Assembly (NCBI GenBank): GCA_934663885.1
Contig: CAKUKW010000045.1
Span: 1-11,853 of the forward strand
Length of the DNA stretch: 11,853 nucleotides
Source of the DNA: an uncultured Tidjanibacter sp.
GTDB taxonomy: Bacteria; Bacteroidota; Bacteroidia; Bacteroidales; Rikenellaceae
Direction of reading: 5' to 3'
The notes beneath the pieces are model-generated. The model was not told the origin of the DNA. It searched no databases and saw nothing but the letters and a program-made list of their open reading frames with translations. Positions 1-6,849 of the stretch are shown here, in pieces (position 1 is the stretch's first letter; every line of letters starts with the position of its first letter). Made by a program: the position numbers and the translations under genes.

Positions 1-137
1 TAGATTTCCAATAAAAAAATCGACACTTCCCTGAAGCCGCGATACCTCCAATTAAATTTCATCCCTCCGATAATGAAGTTCGTCGGCGGCAGGCGAAAGC
101 CCGTCGCATTGGACTTCCGCGGCGTTGAAAGCCTGAA

Positions 138-145
138 TACATTTG
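138..145 (+). promoter_or_regulatory. Candidate -7 promoter element for the beta-barrel gene
   Basis: TACATTTG matches the Bacteroidetes -7 consensus TAnnTTTG exactly and lies 44 nt before the ATG at 190. No clean TTTG -33 element sits at the usual distance of about 19-20 nt; the nearest TTG triplets (109-111 and 125-127) are too far or too close. The rest of positions 1-189 shows no gene. Confidence 0.45.
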
Positions 146-189
146 CGCCATAGAAACAAACTTATTCCAAACCCTTAAAAATTAAAACA

Positions 190-780
190 ATGAAAAAATT
201 ACTTTTCGGAATTATCTTATTCTCAAGCGTATCGGTGTTCCAGGCAAATGCTCAAATTATCAGCGGCGGTATCAAGGCCGAAGCGAACGGCTCCGGTTTC
301 TTCATCTCCGACATACCAGGCACTAAAAGCAATCTGGGTACAGGCGGGACTTTCGGCGCTTTCGCCAAACTCGACCTCGCGAAACATTTCGCCCTTCAGG
401 CCGAACTGCTCTTCAACTACCAGGAGTCCAAACTCACTATAGCAGGCTCCAAAAACGACTTCAGGTACCTCGGTCTTGAAATACCGGTCTACGCTATGGG
501 ACAGTGGTATACCGCCTCGGGAAACAGGTTCTATGTGGGAATAGGCCCGTATGCAGGGTATGGCCTCCAGGCGAAGTTCACCGACGCCGGGACGGACCTC
601 TATGGCAACGACACACTTCAACCTTGGGATTTCGGCGGCAAGGCCATCGCAGGGTTCGAGTTCGCCAACGGTATCCAGATCAATGCCGGTTACAGGGTAG
701 GCCTTTACAATTCTTCGAAACAGGGCGCGGGCAAAATGCTCCCGCAGGTAATGTCACTGGGTATCGGCTACCGTTTCTGA
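190..780 (+). CDS. Outer-membrane beta-barrel protein (PorT/OMP_b-brl-like)
   Basis: A 196-residue exported protein expected to form a small beta-barrel in the outer membrane. Residues 1-21 are a Sec signal peptide (MKKLL start, hydrophobic core, cleavage near QANA|Q). The rest is built of alternating short strands rich in Gly, Tyr and Phe (for example YVGIGPYAGYG near 115-125 and AGFEFANGIQINAGYRVGLY near 154-173). It ends in SLGIGYRF, with the C-terminal Phe used as a barrel-assembly signal. Length fits the 180-230-residue PorT/outer-membrane beta-barrel families of Bacteroidetes. It is a stand-alone gene with its own promoter-like element upstream and a strong terminator downstream. It lies just before a LytTR/histidine-kinase pair that might control it, but nothing in the sequence proves that. 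The specific role (porin, adhesin or structural) cannot be read. Confidence 0.85.
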   Translation: MKKLLFGIILFSSVSVFQANAQIISGGIKAEANGSGFFISDIPGTKSNLGTGGTFGAFAKLDLAKHFALQAELLFNYQESKLTIAGSKNDFRYLGLEIPVYAMGQWYTASGNRFYVGIGPYAGYGLQAKFTDAGTDLYGNDTLQPWDFGGKAIAGFEFANGIQINAGYRVGLYNSSKQGAGKMLPQVMSLGIGYRF

Positions 781-797
781 TAAAATGCCGGAAGAGG

Positions 798-825
798 GGG
801 GGAGCCGGCCGGTTCCCCCTTTTTT
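798..825 (+). terminator. Rho-independent terminator after the beta-barrel gene
   Basis: GGGGGAGCC (798-806) pairs with GGTTCCCCC (811-819) around a GGCC tetraloop, giving a 9-bp G+C-rich stem with one G-T wobble, followed by six T residues. It starts 18 nt after the stop codon at 780. Confidence 0.9.
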
Positions 826-853
826 GTTTATCACCCGGATTACGTTAATTTTA
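823..853 (+). promoter_or_regulatory. Candidate promoter of the response regulator/kinase operon
   Basis: TTTG at 823-826 and TAATTTTA at 846-853 match the Bacteroidetes -33 (TTTG) and -7 (TAnnTTTG, 7 of 8 positions) elements with a 19-nt spacer, the preferred spacing. The -33 box overlaps the T-run of the preceding terminator, so one gene's end and the next unit's promoter share bases. Transcription would start roughly 15-20 nt before the ATG at 878. Confidence 0.5.
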
Positions 854-877
854 CAAACCTAAACACAGCACTCTCAG

Positions 878-1633
878 ATGGCAAAGTATTTAATTGTAGA
901 GGATGAGCGTTTCGCCTGCGAGGAAATGAAACGCATGATGTCCAAACTGCGGCCCGGCTATACGCTGGCTATGTGGACGGAAACCGTCGAGCAGACGGTC
1001 ATGTATCTCAAAAACAATACGGCCGACCTCATATTGATGGATATCCGGCTGGCCGACGGGAACTGTTTCGAAATATTCAGCCAGGCAGAGGTTTCAGCCC
1101 CCGTTATTTTCACGACCGCATACGACGAACACGCCATAAGGGCATTTAAGGTCAACAGCATAGATTATCTTCTGAAACCGGTCGAGGAGGCGGCGTTGCA
1201 GGCGGCCCTCAATAAATTCGAGCGGTACCGCACCACCCTCCCCCCTTCGGAATATAAAAAGTTGGAAGAAACCCTGACCGGCAATTCGCGCAAGAACAGA
1301 TTTCTGATCCAAAGCCGGGATGTTTACCATTATGTCGACACACCCGAAACCGCGTTCTTCTACAGCGAGGACAAAGTGGTGTTCCTGCACACCTTTTCCG
1401 GTAAACGCCATATCGTAAACTATACGCTCGACCAGATAGAGCAGATGGTGGACGAAAAGCTGTTCTTCAGGGTTTCGCGCAACTGCATAACGAATATAGG
1501 AGCTATTAAAAAGATATCCAAATATTTCAACAGCCGTCTCAAATTAACTTTTGAGCCCGAATGCCCGCACGAAGTGCTCGTGAGCCGCATAAGGGTTTCC
1601 GATTTCCTGAAATGGGTGGACGGCACCAAATAA
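878..1633 (+). CDS. LytTR-family DNA-binding response regulator
   Basis: A 251-residue cytoplasmic two-component response regulator. Residues 1-118 form the receiver domain: acidic pair E8-D9, phospho-acceptor D55 in LILMDIRL, T79/T80 in FTTAY, and K100 in the LLKP motif. Residues about 138-248 form a LytTR DNA-binding domain (FLIQSRDVYHYV..., FFRVSRNCITNIGAI, then SRIRVSDFLKWVDG), the class that binds short direct repeats in promoters. Length is typical of LytR/AlgR regulators (240-260). The kinase gene follows after 11 nt, so the two form one operon. The usual partner is the PHFxFNxLN-type kinase seen next door. All key receiver residues are present. The target genes are unknown; the beta-barrel gene just upstream is one possibility. 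Confidence 0.95.
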   Translation: MAKYLIVEDERFACEEMKRMMSKLRPGYTLAMWTETVEQTVMYLKNNTADLILMDIRLADGNCFEIFSQAEVSAPVIFTTAYDEHAIRAFKVNSIDYLLKPVEEAALQAALNKFERYRTTLPPSEYKKLEETLTGNSRKNRFLIQSRDVYHYVDTPETAFFYSEDKVVFLHTFSGKRHIVNYTLDQIEQMVDEKLFFRVSRNCITNIGAIKKISKYFNSRLKLTFEPECPHEVLVSRIRVSDFLKWVDGTK

Positions 1634-1644
1634 CCCGGAGCGCC

Positions 1645-2631
1645 ATGAAGAAAAAATACGTCCTACTCTTCATACTTGTGATCGCTGTTTTCCTCTCCGC
1701 TTTCGGATGGATGATATCGAGTTTCGGAGTCGCAGGGAACCAGGTCGGTTTTACCACAATGTTCCTTATGAATCTTCCGTGGTGCGTACTCCTGGGAGCC
1801 ACCGACCTGCTCATTGTCAACATATCATACAAAAAACTGGGCATCAGGCATATTTCCGCACGGATAGCCGTGGATCTGGCGATTACCGCCCTGGCAGCCG
1901 TTTTAATGACAGTCGTTGCCAACTATATAATAATAGGGAGCTCGCTTTCAGAATATAATGCCCTCAGGACTTATTTGCCCATGATCCTGTGGAATAGCAC
2001 TATAGTCCTTTTCATAGAGATCTTTCTCTCTACCCAACGCCAGGCAGAGGCCGAAAGGAAACTGGCAGATGCCGAAAAGGAAAAGATACGCTACCAATAC
2101 GAAATGCTAAAGGCCCAGATAAACCCCCATTTCCTTTTCAACAGCCTCAACGTACTATCTTCCCTCGCATACCAGGATGCCGAAAAGACAAACCTGTTCG
2201 TAAAAAAACTGTCGAGTGTTTACCGTTACCTCCTGCTGACCAACGAACGGCCGACAGTTACCCTGCGTGAAGAGCTCTCGTTCCTTGAATCGTATATATT
2301 CCTGGAACATATACGTTTCGGGGACGCACTGTCGATAGAGATCGGTGATGCCGAGAAATTCCTCGATAAAATGGTCATTCCGGTGAGCCTTCAGCTGCTC
2401 GTCGAAAATGCGCTGAAACATAACATAACGACCTCACAGAATCCGCTTGCCGTCCGGCTTGAAATAGACAGTTGCGGCATAACGGTAACAAACAGCCTCC
2501 AGTTACGAAATACAGTGGACAAAAACGGCATGGGCCTGGATAACCTCCGCAAACAGTATGCGCTGCATGGCAAAGAAATAGAAATATCGCAAAGCGACAC
2601 CGAATTCACTGTGAGCGTTCCTTTTATATAG
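1645..2631 (+). CDS. Sensor histidine kinase, LytS/YehU-type (His_kinase PF06580)
   Basis: A 328-residue inner-membrane histidine kinase. Four hydrophobic segments lie near residues 5-27, 38-60, 75-97 and 112-130. A charged coiled linker (131-155) follows, then the phospho-acceptor block INPHFLFNSLN with H162. The catalytic part has the N-box LVENALKHN (N255) and the glycine motif NGMGLDNL (294-301). No periplasmic sensor domain is visible, so sensing is probably within the membrane part. The frame is open back to 1561, but the ATG at 1645 is chosen because GGAG lies 4 nt before it, MKKKY begins a clean first membrane segment, and earlier starts would overlap the regulator gene. It is partner to the LytTR regulator ending at 1633. 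No terminator is evident after 2631. Confidence 0.93.
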   Translation: MKKKYVLLFILVIAVFLSAFGWMISSFGVAGNQVGFTTMFLMNLPWCVLLGATDLLIVNISYKKLGIRHISARIAVDLAITALAAVLMTVVANYIIIGSSLSEYNALRTYLPMILWNSTIVLFIEIFLSTQRQAEAERKLADAEKEKIRYQYEMLKAQINPHFLFNSLNVLSSLAYQDAEKTNLFVKKLSSVYRYLLLTNERPTVTLREELSFLESYIFLEHIRFGDALSIEIGDAEKFLDKMVIPVSLQLLVENALKHNITTSQNPLAVRLEIDSCGITVTNSLQLRNTVDKNGMGLDNLRKQYALHGKEIEISQSDTEFTVSVPFI

Positions 2632-2880
2632 GAACGAGTGTAATTCGCGCATAAACAAATATTTGAGTCTTTGGATATCTTTTTCACCGACTTAGAGCAG
2701 AATTGTAGAAAAAAGCAGATTCATGAAATGGTTCGGTTACTTGTCCATATTAGATTGGAAAAGGTCTTGATGGTAAATGTAGAGGGAATAGTAACAGGAA
2801 CCACGAAAACACCTTATTGATCAGGAGTATGCTGTCAAAGCTCAGAAGATTGCTCTTACATAGTTTACGGATTACTATGT

Positions 2881-2919
2881 CTAAGCTATTTAGGACAATT
2901 AATGTATTAAGATAGCTTA
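2881..2919. repeat. Inverted repeat, 9-bp arms
   Basis: CTAAGCTAT (2881-2889) and ATAGCTTAG (2911-2919) are perfect reverse complements separated by 21 nt. There is no T-run after it and no adjacent gene, so it is unlikely to be a simple terminator. It could be a binding site or a remnant of an element end. Confidence 0.5.
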
Positions 2920-2990
2920 GGTGAGGAAAGTCTGATTAATTTGGAAAAATAGCCGACAGCATTAAAAAGTTTTTCCGGTTAGAGATCAGC

Positions 2991-3209
2991 CTATTTCAAT
3001 GGAGTAGCGTAGGCTTCTTGCAGCTCTTTTTCGGTGTCTCTCCAGCGTTGCCCTCCCATTACTATAAAAATACGGCTGTAGTGCTTCTTTTTTTAAGTAA
3101 ATCTGCCTCTAAATTTGTGGGCTATCTTTCCGTTCTTTTTATCCGTCTGTTTCTTAAATACTTTTTCACAGTAAATTTTAATATGACCGCGACCGGCAAT
3201 CCTATAAGA
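2991..3209 (-). pseudogene. Possible decayed reading frame of unknown origin
   Basis: On the minus strand, one frame runs 73 codons from 3209 to a TAG at 2991-2993, interrupted by an in-frame TAA at 3093-3095. It begins SYRIAGRGHIKIYCEKVFKK, is rich in Lys and Arg, and after the stop continues through a 22-residue segment starting MGGQRWRDTEKELQEAY. The composition (charged, helix-prone, plausible codons) looks like protein rather than chance, and the basic character would suit a nucleic-acid-binding fragment. I do not recognise the family. It may equally be noncoding. Confidence 0.2.
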
Positions 3210-3382
3210 TTAAAGTAATTTGGGTACCTGATCGTTATTCTCTCGTATTACCAGACATTTTCATGGATTCTTTCTTCTATACGAATCTTTGATTGTTTCG
3301 TGGTATGTGCCTTCATAACCGAAATCAGATTAATTCGGATAATCATTGCGCGCTAAGATCAAAAAGGCCATGGTGCCTATGG

Positions 3383-3400
3383 TAAAGTAATTCTACTTTA
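3383..3400. repeat. Short perfect hairpin
   Basis: TAAAGTA (3383-3389) and TACTTTA (3394-3400) form a perfect 7-bp stem around the loop ATTC. The stem is A+T-rich and weak. It lies 125 nt beyond the 3' end of the minus-strand AraC gene and could contribute to ending that transcript, but lacks a clear T-run. Confidence 0.35.
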
Positions 3401-3524
3401 TATGTCCATCGGAAATTAACAAGAATGAAAAATTATCGAACCTTGGATCAGATATTTGGATAGTATTAGAATACGGTCTCCAATTGAGCCGGTTTCGATT
3501 CATAAGTTTACATTGCATTCGAAA

Positions 3525-4427
3525 CTAACAGCCCTGTCCCATTTTATATTCTTTTGGAGACATCCCCGTATGCTTTTTAAAGAACTTTCCGAATGTAGAC
3601 TGATCCGGGAAATTCATTTCCAGAGCGATTTCATTGATCGTCTTTCCGGGTTGGCGCATCAGGTATTTCGCTTCCGTCACGACGGCAATTGTGATCCACT
3701 TCAAAGCCGAGCCACCGTCAAATTCCCTGATTACGCGGGATAGATAATCCGATGTCACAAAGAGTTCTCGCGCATAATAACCGACATCCCTGTGTCGGCG
3801 GCACTCCCGGACAAGCAGCTCCCGGAATTTTTCACGCAGAAGTTCGGCGTGTGAAATCTCAATGTCCCCATCACCATGTTTTTTGGTCCGGCTGTTGTCC
3901 AAATCGAGAAAAAGGCTTGACACTTCATTCCGCAAGATGAGGGAACGGTACAAGTGCGTTTCATCGCACAAATAGGACTGCATATTCCGGATGCGCCCGA
4001 CCACTCGCGAAAACTCTTTATCGTCCAGTTGCTGAATGGGGTATGCCCGTTTCAACCGTGTGGCTTTTTGCAGCCCCACGCCGGCTGTCCTGCCCTTTAT
4101 CTCCGAGCGCAGTTCCGATGAAATCAATATTAGAAATCCGGCAAAATCAGGTGAGTGGGAGATATTTAAAATAATGTCGTCTTCGGTGAGCTGTAGAACC
4201 ATTTGCTTTTCAAGGGTATGACTTTGATAGTTCATGTCGATGTATATTTCGCCCGATAGAACCACAATGAGCAATGAGTCTTTTAAGCGGAGAGGGTATC
4301 TGTCCTCGACTTCCTGCGGGCTGTGTGATAGATCGAATTCCCGGATGATCAGTTGGGGTTCGGAATATTCCAGAAGAGTATTTTCTTTGAATATTTCCGC
4401 CAGATGTAATTCAAGTACTTTATCCAT
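3525..4427 (-). CDS. AraC-family transcriptional regulator
   Basis: A 300-residue transcription factor. The C-terminal 100 residues hold the two helix-turn-helix units of the AraC/XylS family. The first is near 216-236 (YYARELFVTSDYLSRVIREF) and the second near 264-288 (INEIALEMNFPDQSTFGKFFKKHTG), followed by the diagnostic SPKEYK. The N-terminal 180 residues resemble the cupin-like ligand-sensing half of this family but without a recognisable ligand signature. The gene diverges from the plus-strand operon that starts at 4597, across a 169-bp gap containing an 8-bp-arm palindrome. This arrangement is typical of a local regulator of the divergent genes. The protein appears intact, so regulation may persist although the first operon gene is broken. 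The inducer is unknown. Confidence 0.93.
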   Translation of the reverse strand: MDKVLELHLAEIFKENTLLEYSEPQLIIREFDLSHSPQEVEDRYPLRLKDSLLIVVLSGEIYIDMNYQSHTLEKQMVLQLTEDDIILNISHSPDFAGFLILISSELRSEIKGRTAGVGLQKATRLKRAYPIQQLDDKEFSRVVGRIRNMQSYLCDETHLYRSLILRNEVSSLFLDLDNSRTKKHGDGDIEISHAELLREKFRELLVRECRRHRDVGYYARELFVTSDYLSRVIREFDGGSALKWITIAVVTEAKYLMRQPGKTINEIALEMNFPDQSTFGKFFKKHTGMSPKEYKMGQGC

Positions 4428-4440
4428 TACGGTAATTGAC

Positions 4441-4464
4441 TATTAATTCGGTCGTAAATTAATA
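4441..4464. promoter_or_regulatory. Palindrome in the AraC/operon divergent gap (candidate operator)
   Basis: TATTAATT (4441-4448) and AATTAATA (4457-4464) are perfect reverse complements around an 8-nt spacer of higher G+C. It begins 14 nt upstream of the AraC start codon. Spacing of the two half-sites (16 nt centre to centre) suits a dimeric regulator on one face of the helix. AraC proteins often use direct repeats, so the site may belong to another regulator or just reflect A+T-rich promoter sequence. Confidence 0.35.
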
Positions 4465-4517
4465 ATAATTAAATCAAAAACCGGATATTGACCACACAAT
4501 AACGAAAATAACCCTGT

Positions 4518-4545
4518 TTTGGCCCTTTATTTTGGTCGAAATTTG
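4518..4545 (+). promoter_or_regulatory. Weak candidate promoter of the divergent operon
   Basis: TTTG at 4518-4521 and GAAATTTG at 4538-4545 match the Bacteroidetes -33/-7 elements (the latter 7 of 8), though the 16-nt spacer is shorter than usual. An alternative -7, TTATTTTG at 4527-4534, is also 7 of 8. Both precede the ATG at 4597 by 50-65 nt. Confidence 0.3.
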
Positions 4546-4596
4546 CATTAATAACAGGATGGTTCAAAAATAGGATCACTTATAAAGATTAAAATT

Positions 4597-4758
4597 ATGA
4601 AATACCTGAAAGATTTAAGCGCAAAGACAAACGGTTTCGACCTCTCTCTTATTGGATCGGGAACCATGAGGATGGCGGCCGACCGGCAGGCCGGTGTCGA
4701 TACTATTCATGCGGCGCTGGACGGTAATGACACAAAAGGATTCCACGATTACCGCTAA
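4597..4758 (+). pseudogene. Aldo/keto reductase, N-terminal fragment only
   Basis: The frame from the ATG at 4597 begins MKYLKDLSAKTNGFDLSLIG and continues through SGTMRM...VDTIHAALD, which is the start of an aldo/keto reductase: the first beta-strand, the G-(T/F)-G-T-M-R-type turn and the first helix ending just before the expected (A/G)G-(I/V)-xx-(L/F)-DT segment. At about residue 43 the match stops. Eleven unrelated codons follow to a TAA at 4756-4758. Full-length family members have about 290-340 residues with catalytic Asp-Tyr-Lys-His, all missing here. The last 32 nt overlap the next gene in another frame. The simplest reading is an internal deletion joining the reductase start to the following gene. 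The fragment cannot be an active enzyme. Confidence 0.75.
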
Positions 4759-5059
4759 AGAACTTCACGACGCTTTCAAAACAGATCAAGACGCAGCCAC
4801 CCAAAAGTACGGCGGTAAAACGATAACGATAACGGGATATGCCGTTTTCGTCGGGCCTGATGTATATGCACTTCCTTCCGTGGAGTTGTCTGAGAAGAAA
4901 GGCGGGAAAAGCCGGATCCTTTGCGTACTGCCTTTTTCAGATTACCTCAAACTGCGCAAGGTACCCAAAGGAGACCAGCCCGTTATCACAGGTGAGGTAC
5001 GCGGCTTTTACGAAAAAGGCGATCAGGTGCTCATGAAACAATGTGTAATAAAAGAATAG
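4727..5059 (+). CDS. OB-fold protein of the tRNA_anti-like type, probably N-terminally truncated
   Basis: A 110-residue product from the ATG at 4727, starting MTQKDSTITAKELHDAFKTD and continuing with KYGGKTITITGYAVFV..., then CVLPFSDYLKLRKVPKGDQPVITGEVRGFY and a final CVIKE. The pattern (a short helix, 'KY.GK.I.I.G', and a closing 'V.I.G.V.GFY') is that of the tRNA_anti-like OB-fold domain (PF12869) common in Bacteroidetes exported proteins. Those proteins usually have a signal or lipoprotein peptide; none is present here, and no ribosome-binding sequence precedes the ATG. The start lies inside the aldo/keto reductase remnant, so the native 5' end was probably lost in the same deletion. An alternative in-frame ATG at 4694 would add 11 residues encoded by the reductase DNA. 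The next gene follows after 3 nt. Function is unknown. Confidence 0.7.
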   Translation: MTQKDSTITAKELHDAFKTDQDAATQKYGGKTITITGYAVFVGPDVYALPSVELSEKKGGKSRILCVLPFSDYLKLRKVPKGDQPVITGEVRGFYEKGDQVLMKQCVIKE

Positions 5060-5062
5060 ATT

Positions 5063-5725
5063 ATGAAATACTCAATATTAACACTTTGCGCCGTCTTCAT
5101 GCTTTCATCCTGCAACGGGACAACGCGTAAACAAGCGGTGAACGAAGACACGAACCCTAATCCGGTTGATTATATGAACGTACAGGACAAATCCTTTGAG
5201 GAATTATTCAGGACAATAGAGCCGGATGAGTTCCGGAACACGCTTTCCGGGCTGGTCGGGCAAAAAGACCATGCCGTGATCACTGCCGGAACCGATACCC
5301 TACACAACTCCATGGCAGCAAGCTGGGAGTTTCTGGGCCATTATTTCGAGAAACCGACCACGTTCTGTTTGCTGGGAGCACAAAGGTATACTTTGGAGCT
5401 GATAAAAGAACACCGAACGTATACCATGTCCTTTTTCCCGGAACAGTTTAACGGCGATGTTTTCGCCTTTGGGCGTGGAAGCGGCAGGAATTCCGACAAA
5501 ATGAAAGAGACGAAACTCACCCATGTGCTTACCCCATCAGGCAACAGCGCATGGAAAGAAGCGGAGGTAGTTGTCGAATGTCGCTTGTTCGAAATAACAA
5601 CCGTAAACCCGGACGATTTCTATGACGGGGAGGCTAAAACCTTTGTGGAGAACGGAAAGAAAGAAGGCGGCGATTACCATAAGTTAGTGTTCGGCACGGT
5701 TACGAATGTTTGGATAAGAAAATAG
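5063..5725 (+). CDS. Lipoprotein with a flavin reductase-like (FMN-binding split barrel) domain
   Basis: A 220-residue protein. Residues 1-17 are a lipoprotein signal with lipobox LSSC (C17), so it should be anchored in the envelope. Residues about 60-218 match the flavin reductase-like split-barrel family: HAVITAG...NSMAASWEFLGHYFEKPTTFCLL, then QRYTLELI..., YTMSFFPEQF, and the FGRGSGRNSDKMKETKL stretch (136-152), which corresponds to the G-xx-SGRD-xDKx-xxTGL signature. It continues with EAEVVVECRL and a C-terminal YHKLVFGTVTNVWIRK. Family members bind FMN and are mostly cytoplasmic; anchoring one outside is unusual. The D after SGR is N143 here. It is part of a tight operon (3 nt after the previous gene, 6 nt before the next). 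Whether FMN is bound or reduced is not shown. Confidence 0.85.
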   Translation: MKYSILTLCAVFMLSSCNGTTRKQAVNEDTNPNPVDYMNVQDKSFEELFRTIEPDEFRNTLSGLVGQKDHAVITAGTDTLHNSMAASWEFLGHYFEKPTTFCLLGAQRYTLELIKEHRTYTMSFFPEQFNGDVFAFGRGSGRNSDKMKETKLTHVLTPSGNSAWKEAEVVVECRLFEITTVNPDDFYDGEAKTFVENGKKEGGDYHKLVFGTVTNVWIRK

Positions 5726-5731
5726 AAGACT

Positions 5732-6838
5732 ATGAAATATCGTAAAAAGATCGCTTTGGCACTTCTTGCCATGATGCCCGCTGTAGCCGTAAATGCGCAA
5801 AATACAGTATCCGAAAAAACGGGGAGGATGAAGATAGTAACGATTGAGGAACATTTTACAAATGCAGATATCGCCTCCGCTATACGCGATGAAGTCGAAA
5901 AAATAGCACCCGGCCACTCCCAAGCCTTTAACGCCGATTTCAGCTCCCGTCAAACCATGAAACCGGGGCAACTGACTGATATTGGCGAGGGAAGAATAGA
6001 GAACATGGATGCAAACGGTATCGATATGCAGATACTCTCCTATGGCGGCCCGGCCACCGAGTTGCTTTCGTCACCATTGGCCGTCGAACTGTCCCGGCAT
6101 ACGAACGACCAGGTAGCTGCAGCAATAGCGGCATATCCCGGCCGCTTTCTGGGATTTGCCTTGCTCCCAATGTCCGACCCACAGGCGGCTGTAGTAGAAT
6201 TGGAAAGATGTGTGAAGGAGTTGGGATTCGTGGGCGCGATGGTTTACGGAACCGCCCGTGGACGGTTTATGGACGAGCCGGATTTTGAACCCTTTTTCGC
6301 GAAACTGGCCGAACTCGACGTGCCTCTATATATCCATCCCACCATCGTCAACACGGAAGTACGGAACATATATTACGACAACCCCGACCCTGCCTTTGCC
6401 GCCCGCTTCGCCTCCGCCGGAATAGGCTGGCACTATGAGGTCGGTATTCACGTGATGCGCCTGATATTCGCGGGTGTTTTCGACCGTTATCCTAATTTGC
6501 AGGTTATTATAGGCCATTGGGGAGAGCTGCTGCCGTTCTATATGGATCGGATCAACGCATTTTTCCCAGCCACCGCATCACCCATGGAGCACGATTTTAA
6601 GTATTACATGCTGAATAATATTTATGTAACTCCAAGCGGAATGTTCAGTTTGCCGCAACTTCAATACACCATCGAAACGATGGGTGTCGACCGCATTATC
6701 TATTCTGCAGATTACCCTTATTATCCCAATGAGGGCGCGCGGGAGTTTCTGGAAAATGCACCGATAAGTCAAGAAGACAAGGAGAAGATCGCTCATGGAA
6801 ATGCCGAAAGGCTATTTAAAATAAGTAACAACCGCTAA
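5732..6838 (+). CDS. Exported amidohydrolase-2 family enzyme, gamma-resorcylate-decarboxylase-like
   Basis: A 368-residue TIM-barrel metalloenzyme of the ACMSD/amidohydrolase_2 family (PF04909). Residues 1-22 are a Sec signal peptide (cleavage VNA|Q). The mature part carries the metal and catalytic pattern of the 2,6-dihydroxybenzoate (gamma-resorcylate) decarboxylase branch: E39-x-H41 in TIEEHF instead of HxH, H202 in YIHPT, H262 in IIGHWGELLPFYMDRI, and D327 in YSADYPYYP. In the well-studied cytoplasmic enzymes these residues bind Zn or Mn and catalyse non-oxidative aromatic decarboxylation. Length is normal and nothing is broken. The unusual point is export: these enzymes are normally cytoplasmic. 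It lies between a flavin-reductase-like lipoprotein and three NTF2-fold proteins, so the substrate may be a small aromatic or related acid handled in the periplasm. A hydrolase role cannot be excluded. Confidence 0.88.
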   Translation: MKYRKKIALALLAMMPAVAVNAQNTVSEKTGRMKIVTIEEHFTNADIASAIRDEVEKIAPGHSQAFNADFSSRQTMKPGQLTDIGEGRIENMDANGIDMQILSYGGPATELLSSPLAVELSRHTNDQVAAAIAAYPGRFLGFALLPMSDPQAAVVELERCVKELGFVGAMVYGTARGRFMDEPDFEPFFAKLAELDVPLYIHPTIVNTEVRNIYYDNPDPAFAARFASAGIGWHYEVGIHVMRLIFAGVFDRYPNLQVIIGHWGELLPFYMDRINAFFPATASPMEHDFKYYMLNNIYVTPSGMFSLPQLQYTIETMGVDRIIYSADYPYYPNEGAREFLENAPISQEDKEKIAHGNAERLFKISNNR

Positions 6839-6849
6839 AATCACCCGTC

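Larger units (their letters stand above)
2632..3524. other. Gene-poor, A+T-rich 0.9-kb interval
   Basis: No convincing coding sequence is visible on either strand. It separates the kinase gene from the 3' end of the AraC gene and is more A+T-rich than its neighbours. A 66-codon plus-strand frame at 3018-3218 has no recognisable features and is probably not a gene. On the minus strand, a 73-codon frame from 3209 to 2991 with one internal stop reads more like protein (see separate entry). Two inverted repeats are present. The interval could be the residue of a deleted or decayed element. Confidence 0.6.

Noticed and set aside
1561..1644. Longer N-terminus for the histidine kinase
   Set aside because: The extra 28 residues would overlap the regulator gene and have no hydrophobic or conserved character, while the ATG at 1645 has a nearby GGAG and starts directly before the first membrane segment.
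3018..3218. 66-codon plus-strand protein gene
   Set aside because: No family likeness, no promoter or ribosome-binding signal, and the opposite strand of the same DNA looks more protein-like.
3456..4446. Plus-strand reading frames opposite the AraC gene
   Set aside because: They are antisense shadows of a clear AraC-family protein with two helix-turn-helix motifs.
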